Shown: positions 6,958 through 15,056 of the stretch, piece after piece
Layout of the letters: each line of letters opens with the position of its first letter
How positions within the stretch are numbered: position 1 is the stretch's first letter
Source: JACCTU01 sp963700495
Lineage (GTDB): Bacteria > Actinomycetota > Thermoleophilia > Gaiellales > Gaiellaceae
Length of the DNA stretch: 64,000 bases
Assembly: GCA_963700495.1 (NCBI GenBank)
Contig: CAVOXT010000001.1
Coordinates: forward strand, 682,001-746,000
Reading direction: 5' to 3'
The notes under the pieces: generated by a model
What the model was told of the DNA's origin: nothing
The model's input: only the letters and a program-made list of their open reading frames with translations
The model's database searches: none
Program-made: the position numbers and the translations under genes

Positions 6958-8649
6958 GTGTCAAGAAGAGTGTGGAGAAGACCGTGGGCGGCGGCCGCGG
7001 TCGCGTTCGCGCTGGCCGGGGTGCTGTTGCCAGCGGCCTACGCGAAATCGAACGCGAACTGGTCGATGAGCGGCCAGGGGATCACGAACTGGCGCTACCA
7101 GCCCGACGAGAACAAGCTCAACGCCAACAACCTCAAGAAGCTCTCCGTGAAGTGGGCCACCCAGCTTGCTGGTGACATCTCGGCGACCCCCGCGGTCGTC
7201 GACGGCGTCGCCTACGTCCCCGACTGGGGCGGCAATCTGAATGCGGTTGACACCAAGACCGGCAACATCATCTGGCAGAAAAGCGTGAAGACACTGGCCG
7301 GCGCGTCGGGGCCCTGGGTCTTCGACTTCGTGTCTGAAACCTACGTAGTCGACACCGCCAGGCCCGTCGTGTCGCGCACGAGCCCGGCGGTGTCCGGCAA
7401 CACGGTCGTCATCGGCACGCAGACGATGATGTCGGCGACGGCCGGGGCGGGGGCGACGCTCCTCGCAGTCAATAAGAGCGACGGCACACTCCTGTGGCGC
7501 CGCAAGCTCGACGACCACTACCTGTCGATCGACACCGCGTCCCCGACGATCTACAACGGCGTCGTCTACGTCGGCGTCGCCTCCGTCGAGGAGAACGGCA
7601 TCGACTGCGGCGCGTCCACGAACGCCTGCAACTTCCGCGGGAGCGAGAACGCGGTGAGTCTCGCAACCGGCAGTCTCCTCTGGAAGACCTACACGATCAC
7701 CCCGGCGCAAAGCGCCGCGGGCTACTCCGGTGCGGCCGTCTGGGGCTCGTCGCCGGCGATCGACGTGAAGCGGAACTCCGTCTACATCACGACCGGCAAC
7801 AACTACGGGGCGCCACAGACCGTGTCGGACTGCGTGACCGCGGCCGGTACCAACACGACCGCGATCTTCGCCTGCGAGGCCACCCTCGGTGTGGGCAACT
7901 ACGTCGACGCGGTCATGTCGCTCGACCTGAACACGGGCGCCATCAAGTGGGTGTCCAAGCTCCAGGGCTTCGACGCCTGGACGACGGCCTGCATCGGCTT
8001 TCCGACGGCATGCCCCTCGCCGGCCGGCCCTGACTACGACTTCGGGCAGGGCGCAATGCTCATCCCGACGAAGGCGGGCGACATCGTGGCCGCCGGCCAG
8101 AAGTCCGGGATCATGTGGGGGCTGAACCCTGACACCGGCGCCACCGTCTGGCAGACGGCGGTCGGTCCGGGCGGCGCGCTCGGTGGCCTCGAGTGGGGCT
8201 CCGCAACAGACGGCAAGCGCATCTACTTCGCAGTCGCCAACTTCAACTTCCCCCCTCAGAGCTACCCGATGGTGAACCCGCCGAAGGGCACGCCGGCCAC
8301 GTCCAGCGCCGGCAGCTGGGGCGCCGTCGACCCGACGACGGGACAGATCCTCTGGCAGACAGCAGATCCCAACGGCTCGATCGACCTCGGCGCCGTGAGC
8401 GTCGCGAACGGGGTCGTGTACGCAAGCTCGATGGGCACGCTCTTCGCTCCTGGCGTGCCGAGCACGCAGCCGACGATGTTCGCCCTCGACGCGGCAAACG
8501 GCGAGCAGCTCTGGTCGTTCGTGAGCGGCGGCTCTGTCAACGCAGGCCCGGCGATCGTCGACGGCACGCTCTACTGGGGCTCCGGTTACACCAACCTCGG
8601 CCCGGGCTTCGGTGACCCGAGCGGCAAGCTCTTCGCGTTCTCGAGGTGA
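6958..8649 (+). CDS. Exported PQQ beta-propeller protein, polyvinyl-alcohol-dehydrogenase-like
   Basis: 563 residues from GTG, chosen because GGGAGG sits six bases upstream and the protein then begins with a signal peptide (SRRVWRRPW, then a hydrophobic core ending in PAAYA). The rest is a quinoprotein propeller with repeated blades (PAVVDGVAYVPDWGGNLNAVD, NAVSLATGSLLWK, FALDAANGEQLW). The order of blades and the DYDFGQG motif match PVA dehydrogenases, which oxidise secondary alcohols of the polymer with PQQ. There is no fused cytochrome c. A strong terminator follows. The true substrate is unknown. Confidence 0.82.
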   Translation: MSRRVWRRPWAAAAVAFALAGVLLPAAYAKSNANWSMSGQGITNWRYQPDENKLNANNLKKLSVKWATQLAGDISATPAVVDGVAYVPDWGGNLNAVDTKTGNIIWQKSVKTLAGASGPWVFDFVSETYVVDTARPVVSRTSPAVSGNTVVIGTQTMMSATAGAGATLLAVNKSDGTLLWRRKLDDHYLSIDTASPTIYNGVVYVGVASVEENGIDCGASTNACNFRGSENAVSLATGSLLWKTYTITPAQSAAGYSGAAVWGSSPAIDVKRNSVYITTGNNYGAPQTVSDCVTAAGTNTTAIFACEATLGVGNYVDAVMSLDLNTGAIKWVSKLQGFDAWTTACIGFPTACPSPAGPDYDFGQGAMLIPTKAGDIVAAGQKSGIMWGLNPDTGATVWQTAVGPGGALGGLEWGSATDGKRIYFAVANFNFPPQSYPMVNPPKGTPATSSAGSWGAVDPTTGQILWQTADPNGSIDLGAVSVANGVVYASSMGTLFAPGVPSTQPTMFALDAANGEQLWSFVSGGSVNAGPAIVDGTLYWGSGYTNLGPGFGDPSGKLFAFSR

Positions 8650-8690
8650 GGACTGGCGCCTGAGCGGTTCAAACTCCGCCAGTCGATGAG

Positions 8691-8719
8691 GGAAGCCGGG
8701 GAGACGATCCCCGGCTTCC
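8691..8719 (+). terminator. Rho-independent terminator after the PQQ protein gene
   Basis: Perfect 12-bp stem GGAAGCCGGGGA/TCCCCGGCTTCC with loop GACGA. A second, weaker inverted repeat (GACTGGCG ... CGCCAGTC, 8651-8684) lies just before it. Confidence 0.8.
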
Positions 8720-9220
8720 TTCACGTCTGGGGCCGCCAACTCCAGACCCATAGCGTTAGCGACCTTGTTCGAGGTTCTGATCTCGAGGAGTTCATCGCGG
8801 CCCGCGCTACTGCCGAGCCTTCGTAACCGCGCTTTTCCGTGCCCAGGAGTCGCTGTCACCGGCCGAAGGCCGGGGTACCCCGCAAGGGTTGACCGCGGCT
8901 CCTTGGCACGGTGCTCTTGCGGTGGAGAGGGCTCGGCGGAAACGGCTATCCCGTGGCGGCGTCACTAACAGCCGCCCAACCGACAAGACTGACACCTCAG
9001 CCGCCGACGAGGGCTGTACTTGTATTAGCAACGAAACTCGTCGTGGTTCTTTCGGGTCGTCCTGGGGTGGCGCTACGGTTTGGTTGCCAGATTCCGAGGG
9101 TGGAGCGTGGTTCCGCCAGCCAGCTAGATCGGGTCGCGCCGTGAGTGGGGCGTCCGTGTGCGGGGCGTCTTGGGAGGGCCAGCCACTCGTCGTGTTCTTC
9201 GACGGCGGGAGGTTGGTGAG
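8720..9220. other. Intergenic stretch of the island, no gene recognised
   Basis: About 500 bp with several overlapping open frames but no recognisable protein, no ribosome binding site with a coding-like frame and no RNA fold I can name. A GGGAGG site near its right end belongs to the replication-protein remnant that follows. Confidence 0.5.
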
Positions 9221-9595
9221 ATGGCGCTTCGCGTACCGAGGGTTGGCCACAAGGCGTACTGGTCGTTCAACCTGTACCCCGACGCGGGGGAGCGTGCGGG
9301 TTGTCTTGTGCCGACGCTTCGCCCGGACGCGGTTGGCTGCGGTGTCAGGGATGCGGCGCCGTCAGGAGAAGAGGCGGCGCGGCGGGCCAGGAGAGCGCTG
9401 CGGCGCTACTGCGCGGCGAACCGGCTTAACCGCTTCGCGACCCTGACCTATGCCGGGGCGGGCTGCTTCGAGCCGCAGCAGCTGCGTGCGGACGTGGCGG
9501 AGTTCTTCCGTGGGCTTCGGCGCGAGCTGGGCGGTGAGCCGTTGCCGTATGCCGGCGGCAACGCGTCCGCCTACGCCGTTTGCGTAGCACCGTGA
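9221..9595 (+). pseudogene. Truncated replication-initiation-like protein (N-terminal part)
   Basis: Begins with ATG after GGGAGG (9208-9213). Residues ~70-110 (RRYCAANRLNRFATLTYAG, then ADVAEFFRGLRR) match the start of rolling-circle type replication proteins carried by actinobacterial plasmids and integrative elements. The match stops at PLPY and the frame then runs into unrelated residues and a stop, so the catalytic His-hydrophobe-His motif that should follow is missing. It is a remnant, consistent with decay of the neighbouring mobile element. Confidence 0.55.
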
Positions 9596-9837
9596 ACTGA
9601 GCACACGATCAACGTGAGCGCTCCGCTCGACTTGTATGCGGCAGCGGGATCCCGGCCAGCGGGAGCACGATGTTCACGCTCTTAGACCGCTGATGGGAGT
9701 CCCCCGCCCGAGAACGTCTTCGCGGTCCTGCAGGCTCACCGCTGGCGAGCTCGAGTCGGCCGGAATTCTCCGTTCGCGAGCGCGAGCCAGGTAGCGGAGC
9801 ATCGACAGTGACCCCGGTCGCATACGTGAAACCCCTG

Positions 9838-10377
9838 ATGACACTTCGCTGCCCCGCGGTGAGTCTGGAGAGCGTGCAGCGGACGGCCATTCTCCTCGTC
9901 GTAGGGGTTGTACTCCTACTTGCAGCGCCTGCGTCCGCTGCCGTTCGGACGCCCGCTCGGGCGCCTGCCTTGTACAAGAACTGCACCGCGTTGAACAAGA
10001 AGTATCCGCACGGCGTGGGGAGAGCGAACGCCAGAGACAAGACCTCAGGCGAGCCGGTGACGACGTTCAAGCGCAGCAACAACGTCTACAGGGTTGCGAT
10101 GTCCTACAACAAGGGGCGCACCGAAGCGCGGATCTCATCGGTCGCAGCCGACTACCTGATTGCATTGCACGGGCCCGGCAAGTCGAGTTCTCGGATGATG
10201 AGTCCAGCGGACTCTTCACCCGAGCCCTCTGCGAACGAAGTGCCTGGGAATTACGTCTGCGCGTCCGCGCGGCTGGTGTCGGGAGGTCCGGCCAGAACCG
10301 TGGGCTTGTACTCGACGAGCTGCAGTCGGCCGTCGAAGGTGCGGCTGCCCAGCATGTCCAGGGAGACATCGGGGTAG
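9838..10377 (+). pseudogene. Secreted excalibur-domain protein with degenerate C-terminus
   Basis: A signal-peptide-like segment (AILLVVGVVLLLAAPASAA) is followed by the excalibur signature YKNCTALNKKYPHGVG and TTFKRSNNVYRVAM, a small calcium-binding domain of exported proteins. The canonical DxDxDGxxCE loop that should follow NKG is not present in frame, and the remaining ~75 residues are low-complexity and overlap the oppositely directed DHFR-like remnant. The start is uncertain: ATG 9838, GTG 9859 or GTG 9874, none with a good ribosome site. I read it as a gene whose 3' end has been lost or frameshifted. Confidence 0.5.
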
Positions 10378-10668
10378 CCGTCGTAGATACGGGCTCGACC
10401 GGTGCTCCCGGTGATGACCGGAAAGAAGACGCGGAAACGGTCTACAAGGCCGGCGGCCATAAGCACATCTGTACCCGGCTCGCCGTCTGTAGCCAGTGCC
10501 GACATGAGCCGATAGGTGTTTGCGCCCATGAGGACTGTGGCTCGCCTCGGGCTGATCTCCCAGCCACACCAGGTACTCGGGTCCTTCCAGCCCCCACCAG
10601 CCGGGCCAGCCCTCAGCGGCTCCGTACCCATCGAGCGAGGTGATGAAATCGATCATCAGCTCTGGCAT
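10251..10668 (-). pseudogene. RibD/dihydrofolate-reductase-like protein, frameshifted and internally deleted
   Basis: Starts with ATG after AAGGAG and encodes the family start (ELMIDFITSLDGYGAA ... GPEYLVWLGDQPEA). Near 10540 the conserved reading moves to another frame (VLMGANTYRLM). About 60 residues of the fold are then missing before AGLVDRFRVFFPVITG and TFDGRLQLVEY. Both ends of the gene are therefore recognisable but the enzyme cannot be made. An intact relative lies at 11800-12396, beyond the IS110 remnant. Confidence 0.7.
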
Positions 10669-10799
10669 CTGCAGCTCCTTCTCAGGGCTCGACTCGTGAC
10701 CGGGAAATACTGCTGGGTCCGCGGCATCCGACGCGAGCGTGCCTCGTCGCGGCTTCGCTTTCCCTGATCGCTGACGACAGAAACGGCGACCTCGCCGCT

Positions 10800-10826
10800 G
10801 GGCCGGTGTTCGGGAATGTCACTGAC
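10800..10826 (+). repeat. Dispersed GGGAATGTC-type repeat, copy 2
   Basis: GGGCCGGTGTTCGGGAATGTC followed by ACTGAC instead of CCCC. A partial copy (GGGCCAGCGTCGG) lies 43 bp further right. It sits at the 3' edge of the IS110 remnant. Confidence 0.55.
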
Positions 10827-10859
10827 GGCTAGCCCTCCGCCCTGGGCCAGCGTCGGCGA

Positions 10860-11400
10860 GCAAGCCAGCGGCCGACCGGTCGAGATGCACCGGCCGGTCG
10901 AGCCCTTTCGCAGCGGCACGATCAAGGACGGATCGAGCTGGTGCAGATGCCAGCGCAGCCGCTGCTGGGTTCGCCTGCGCTCGTCGACGAGGTCGTCGCG
11001 GTGATCGACCAGCAGCTTCAGATCTCGGAAGGGCTGTTCGTCCGGACGCGAGGACGACTCAAGCTCGGGCTCACGCAACGCCGCCCGGGCGACCGCCAAG
11101 AGCGTCAATCGGGTCAGACTTGCCGCGTGCCCGACCCGCGCGCCGCTCCGGCGCCATCAGCTTCGGCGGCACCCGCACCTGCTGCTCAGCAGCCGCGGTC
11201 AGCCGCCGCTCGAGGGCCGCGCGTGAGCTGCCGGCAATCCTCCAGCGCCCACAGCCGCTCACCATCGAGCTGTGATCGCCCACGCAAACAGCTCGCCGTC
11301 CGCGACGGCAACCGTCTTCTCGTCCAGCATCCGTCCCGGCCTCGTCAACGGCGACCGCCGTCAACGACTGCTTGTGGACGTCCACGCCGATCACGATCAT
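10860..11400 (-). pseudogene. IS110-family transposase remnant
   Basis: Begins with MIVIGVDVHKQSLTAVAVDE, the first catalytic Asp motif of the DEDD transposases of the IS110 family. Later parts (AALERRLTAA, RARGKSDPIDAL, RDLKLLVDHRDDLVDERRR) are conserved but spread over at least two frames. The C-terminal Transposase_20 domain with the serine is absent after about 10890. IS110 elements lack terminal inverted repeats, so the exact ends cannot be placed. Confidence 0.75.
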
Positions 11401-11799
11401 TCAGATCGCCTCCTCCGCCAACGGGGGCGACCGGCGAGCGGACAGACCTCAATCGAGGCAGCAGCCACGCTCCTATCAGGTCACGCTCGACGGTCTCGGG
11501 AAAGCGGCGGCGACACAACGCTGGCAAGTCAGCCCACGGGCGACATGCGGGAATAGAGTCAGCCGCCGCCGACCCGAGTCTCTAAGCCACACCGGACGCC
11601 ACCACCGCCGAGAATGACATTGAGTTCGGGAATGTCCCCTGAGCGATGGCGTGGCCGGTGCTGTTCAGGCGTCGGCTTCTAGCTATGTACCTCGCGCGCG
11701 TGCGCGGGGGCGCGGACACAGTCACGGGGCGTGTGGCCGGTGGTCTTCGGCTCCGGTCGCCCGTTCTTCGCCACCGGCGGCCTGGCCGAGCTGCTGCGG
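11401..11799. other. Degraded stretch upstream of the IS110 remnant
   Basis: No coding frame with recognisable content. It probably holds the left flank of the IS110 element and unrelated decayed DNA. The only structured item is the repeat copy at 11619-11645. Confidence 0.45.
11619..11645 (+). repeat. Dispersed GGGAATGTCCCC-type repeat, copy 3
   Basis: ATTGAGTTCGGGAATGTCCCCTGAGC. It shares TTCGGGAATGTC with copy 2 and TGTCCCC plus GAGC with copy 1. Confidence 0.6.
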
Positions 11800-12396
11800 C
11801 TATAGAACGGGATAGCGCAGATGCGTGACACCCACACCGGTGACGACTGTCGGATTCCCGAGGACGGCCGGTGTGTTCGCGAGGTGGTCGAACAGCCGCA
11901 CTCCTGCGCCTAGCAACACGGCAGCCAGATCGATGTGGATCTCGTCGAGCAGTCCGGCGTCCAGGCACTGCTGGATCGTTTGGGCGCCGTGCACTCCCAC
12001 GGACTTCGGGCCGGCAGCCGACTTCGCTCGAGCAACGGCGCTTTCGATGCCGTCGGTGACGAACTGGACTGTCGAGCCGGGCCGTGGCCAGCCGTCGGGC
12101 ACGTGGTGGGTGGCGACGAAAGCGGGAATATCCCACGGGTGCTGGCCGCCCCAGCCGCCGGCGCGCTCGAACGTGCGCCGACCGGTGAGCATGGCGCCGA
12201 CCTCAGCCTGCAAGCCTCTCAGGTGGTCGGCGCTCGGCGCCGAGACGTGGAACGTCATGCCCGATCCCGTGCTCGCTGTGGAGACCTCGACGTCGCCCGA
12301 GAAGTACCAATCGAAAACTTCGGCGACCCCGTCGTTCGCGTCGGCGACGTACCCGTCGAGAGACATCGACATGATTGCGACCACCTTGCTCATCAT
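11800..12396 (-). CDS. RibD C-terminal/dihydrofolate-reductase-fold protein
   Basis: 198 residues; ATG ATG start with AAGGAG about nine bases upstream. The sequence has the RibD-C/DHFR-like layout: SMSLDGYVADANDGV near the N-terminus, AMLTGRRTFERAGGW in the middle, and EIHIDLAAVLLGAGVRLFD near the end. Such proteins are NADPH-dependent reductases or uncharacterised DHFR-fold enzymes in actinobacteria; the substrate is not known. It is intact, in contrast to the related broken gene 1.1 kb to the left. It stands alone. Confidence 0.8.
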   Translation of the reverse strand: MMSKVVAIMSMSLDGYVADANDGVAEVFDWYFSGDVEVSTASTGSGMTFHVSAPSADHLRGLQAEVGAMLTGRRTFERAGGWGGQHPWDIPAFVATHHVPDGWPRPGSTVQFVTDGIESAVARAKSAAGPKSVGVHGAQTIQQCLDAGLLDEIHIDLAAVLLGAGVRLFDHLANTPAVLGNPTVVTGVGVTHLRYPVL

Positions 12397-12946
12397 CTGG
12401 TGCTCCTTCGCTCGCTGGGCGGGTGTAGGGCTTTCCTCAGAGACTCAGCAGGGACGCATGAATCATCGGTCAACCCCATGGGGGGCAGCGGGCCAGCCGG
12501 CGCCTTTGGCGCACGTTGGGCGCGGAACTGCCCTCGTCCCGCAACTCAACGAGGCCGGTCAGCGCGGCGGTCGTCACCACTGCCGAGGCGACTGCCACAG
12601 TCACGGTCAAACCAGGGCCGATGGCTAGCTACCGACGCCGGTCTACCACTCTAGGAGGACAAACGCTGTTTGGGCCAGCGTCCGGGAATGTCCCCATGAA
12701 CGCTCTCATGCGCGAGCGTGCTGACGCCCGAGGCGGACTGTCGGCAGCCGGTTGCCAGTCGAGGATTGAGACGCTTCTCGGCCAATTTCGGTCACGTCTG
12801 AGACTGGGGCGTCGAAGCGGCGCCCCTGGCGACGAATGCGCTGTTAGGCAGGTGGGTTGAGCGCGGAATGGTTCCGCGAGGCCGCCCGACAGAACGCCGT
12901 GGTCTGAGGCCGATCGTTACGACGCCGAGTTCCAGCCCCCTGCGTC
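12397..12946. other. Intergenic stretch with repeat copy 4
   Basis: 550 bp without a recognised gene. On the minus strand around 12472-12610 there is a weak frame encoding a short hydrophobic segment (TVTVAVASAVVTTAALTGL) and a basic tail, without a convincing start. The rest shows no coding signal, and it forms the right border of the decayed island zone. Confidence 0.4.
12672..12698 (+). repeat. Dispersed GGGAATGTCCCC-type repeat, copy 4
   Basis: GGGCCAGCGTCCGGGAATGTCCCCATGAACG. It shares GGGCCAGCGT with copy 1 and GGGAATGTCCCC with copy 3, so it is the most complete copy of the consensus. Confidence 0.6.
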
Positions 12947-13927
12947 TCAGCGGTCGATCAGCCGCTGGTTCGCCTCCGAGTAGCGCGCGCCCTGCGCGTT
13001 GAGCTGCGCTTCCTCGAGCTCGCGGAGATCGTCCGCCGTGAGCTCGATGTCGGCCGCGGCGATGTTCTCTTCGAGCCTGTGCCGCTTGGTCGTACCCGGG
13101 ATCGGGACGATCCACGGCTTCTGCGCGAGCAGCCACGCGAGCGCGATCTGCGCGAGTGTCGTGTTTCTGCGCTCCGCGATCCGTGTCAGCAGCTCGACGA
13201 ACGCGAGGTTCGCCTGCCGCGCCTCCGGGTCGGTGAAGCGCGGGACTGTGTTGCGGAAGTCGCCGCCCTCGAACTCCGTGGTCTCGTCGATCTTCCCGGT
13301 CAGGAAGCCCTTGCCGAGCGGGCTGAACGGGACGAACCCGATGCCGAGCTCCTCGAGGGTCGGGAGGATCGCCTCCTCCGGCTCCCGCCACCAGAGCGAG
13401 TACTCCGACTGGAGCGCCGTGACCGGATGCACGGCGTGCGCGCGGCGGATCGTCTGCACGCCTGCTTCGGAGAGGCCGAAGTGCCTCACCTTCCCCTCGT
13501 CGATCAGCTCCTTGACGGTGCCGGCGACGTCTTCGATCGGGACGTTCGGGTCGACGCGGTGCTGGTAGAGCAGGTCGATCGTGTCGGTGCGAAGACGCGT
13601 CAGCGAGCGCTCGACACTGCGCTTGACCGTCTCGGGGCGGCTGTCGGGCCCGGCCGACATGCCGCTCTCGAGGTCGAAGCCGAACTTGGTCGCGATCACG
13701 ACCTGGTCGCGTACCGGTTCGAGCGCCTCGCCGACGAGCTCTTCGTTCGTGAACGGGCCGTAGACCTGCGCCGTGTCGAAGAACGTGACGCCTCGGTCGA
13801 CGGCCGCTCGGATGAGGGCGATGCCCTCGGCCTTCTCGGGGAACGGCGGGAAGCTCTGGCTGAGGCCCATGCAGCCGAGGCCGATCGCGGAGACCTCCAG
13901 GTCGGTTCCGAGCGTGCGCTTCTTCAT
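12947..13927 (-). CDS. Aldo/keto reductase
   Basis: 326 residues with the full (beta/alpha)8 AKR layout and the catalytic tetrad Asp51, Tyr56, Lys81 and His123 (FFDTAQVYG, ATKFGF, LLYQHRVD). It belongs to the group that includes YhdN/AKR13-like NADPH-dependent reductases of small aldehydes and ketones. ATG is preceded by GGAAGGAG. It lies 30 bp downstream of the acetamidase gene on the same strand, so the two are probably co-transcribed. Confidence 0.92.
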   Translation of the reverse strand: MKKRTLGTDLEVSAIGLGCMGLSQSFPPFPEKAEGIALIRAAVDRGVTFFDTAQVYGPFTNEELVGEALEPVRDQVVIATKFGFDLESGMSAGPDSRPETVKRSVERSLTRLRTDTIDLLYQHRVDPNVPIEDVAGTVKELIDEGKVRHFGLSEAGVQTIRRAHAVHPVTALQSEYSLWWREPEEAILPTLEELGIGFVPFSPLGKGFLTGKIDETTEFEGGDFRNTVPRFTDPEARQANLAFVELLTRIAERRNTTLAQIALAWLLAQKPWIVPIPGTTKRHRLEENIAAADIELTADDLRELEEAQLNAQGARYSEANQRLIDR

Positions 13928-13957
13928 TGCGTCTCCTTCCGGCGGGGTGTCAGCTCG

Positions 13958-14896
13958 CTACCGGGGTGCGAAGACGTTGAGCGGAAGGAGCGCGCTCACC
14001 ACGTACTGCCCCGCGTCGACGATCTCCGAGATCTTCAGGTCGACGCACAGGCTCGCTAGGACGTACGCGTCCTCGCGCGAGAGCCCCGACCTGTCTGAGA
14101 CGTGGTCGATCATCGCGCGTACGGCGTCCTGCGCGGCTGCGTAGAGGTCTGGGCCGACTCCCGTCGTGCCGTACCACTCGCCGCGATTCGCGCGCGGCGC
14201 GAGCGGGCCGCGCACGTGGTACTGCGGCGCGGGGATCCGGCGGCCCTGCTCGAGCGTGAACCGGAGGGTCGCGCCGATCGGCGTCTCGATCCCCGTCACG
14301 CAGACCTCGCCGTCACCCTGGGCCGCGTGGGCGTCGCCGCAGGAGAAGAGCGCGCCCTCGACCTGCACGGGCAGGTAGAGCGTCGTGCCTCGCACGAGCT
14401 GACGGGTGTCCATGTTGCCCCCGAACGTCCCTGGCGGCATCACTGCCTGGTCCTTCGCGCCGCTCGGGCAGACGCCCATGGTCCCGAAGAACGGCTCGAT
14501 CGGGATCGCGACGTCCTCCCGGATGAACGCGTGCTCTCCGTTGGTGAGGTCGAAGACGCGCAGGTATGCGGACGCGAAGTCGTCGGGCAGGAGCCCGAGG
14601 CCGGGGATGATCGCCGTCCAGCCCCAGTCCTTCGTCCGCAGCTCGAGGATCTCCACGGCAAGGGTGTCGCCGGGCTTCGCGCCCTCGACCGCGATCGGGC
14701 CGGCCAGCGGGTAGACGCGGTCCCAGTCCAGCGTCTCGATGTCTGCGGCCGTCGAGCTCGGGCCGAGCTGGTTGTCGCTGACGTCTCGCGACTCGAGCGA
14801 GACGGTGTCGCCGCTCTGGATCGTCAGGACCGGCTCGTTGTCCAGGTCCCATTTGAAGTGCACACGGTCGGCCGGAAACTCGTGAGTGGTCGGCAC
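13958..14896 (-). CDS. Acetamidase/formamidase family protein
   Basis: 312 residues from GTG. The sequence follows the FmdA/AmdA family (VEGAKPGDTLAVEIL, FGTMGVCPSG, GGNMDTRQL, GALFSCGDAHAAQGDGEV), which hydrolyse short amides to ammonia and the acid using a metal centre. The frame extends upstream, but those residues lack family similarity and overlap the divergent regulator. No Shine-Dalgarno precedes the GTG. A CATAGT hexamer lies about 11 bases upstream, suggesting a very short leader. It probably shares an operon with the aldo/keto reductase. Confidence 0.85.
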   Translation of the reverse strand: MPTTHEFPADRVHFKWDLDNEPVLTIQSGDTVSLESRDVSDNQLGPSSTAADIETLDWDRVYPLAGPIAVEGAKPGDTLAVEILELRTKDWGWTAIIPGLGLLPDDFASAYLRVFDLTNGEHAFIREDVAIPIEPFFGTMGVCPSGAKDQAVMPPGTFGGNMDTRQLVRGTTLYLPVQVEGALFSCGDAHAAQGDGEVCVTGIETPIGATLRFTLEQGRRIPAPQYHVRGPLAPRANRGEWYGTTGVGPDLYAAAQDAVRAMIDHVSDRSGLSREDAYVLASLCVDLKISEIVDAGQYVVSALLPLNVFAPR

Positions 14897-15056
14897 GGGA
14901 GCGAGCCTACTATGCGTCGGAACGTCGGTGGAGGCGTCTCTCCCGCTTGTGCTTGCAGTTGCCATTGCGGGCGAGCGCTGGGAGGCCGACGCCAGCCGTG
15001 CGGACGGGGTTTGTGTCCGCAAGGGACAGAGTGTCACCATTGTCGCGAGGCGGATC

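Noticed and set aside
8651..8690. GCGGTTCAAACTCCGC, which looks like a tRNA T-arm
   Set aside because: No acceptor, D-arm or anticodon arm can be built around it; it is part of hairpins after the PQQ gene.
6961..8859. 632-codon minus-strand frame
   Set aside because: Antisense shadow of the PQQ propeller gene; Arg/Asp/Gly-rich product without domains.
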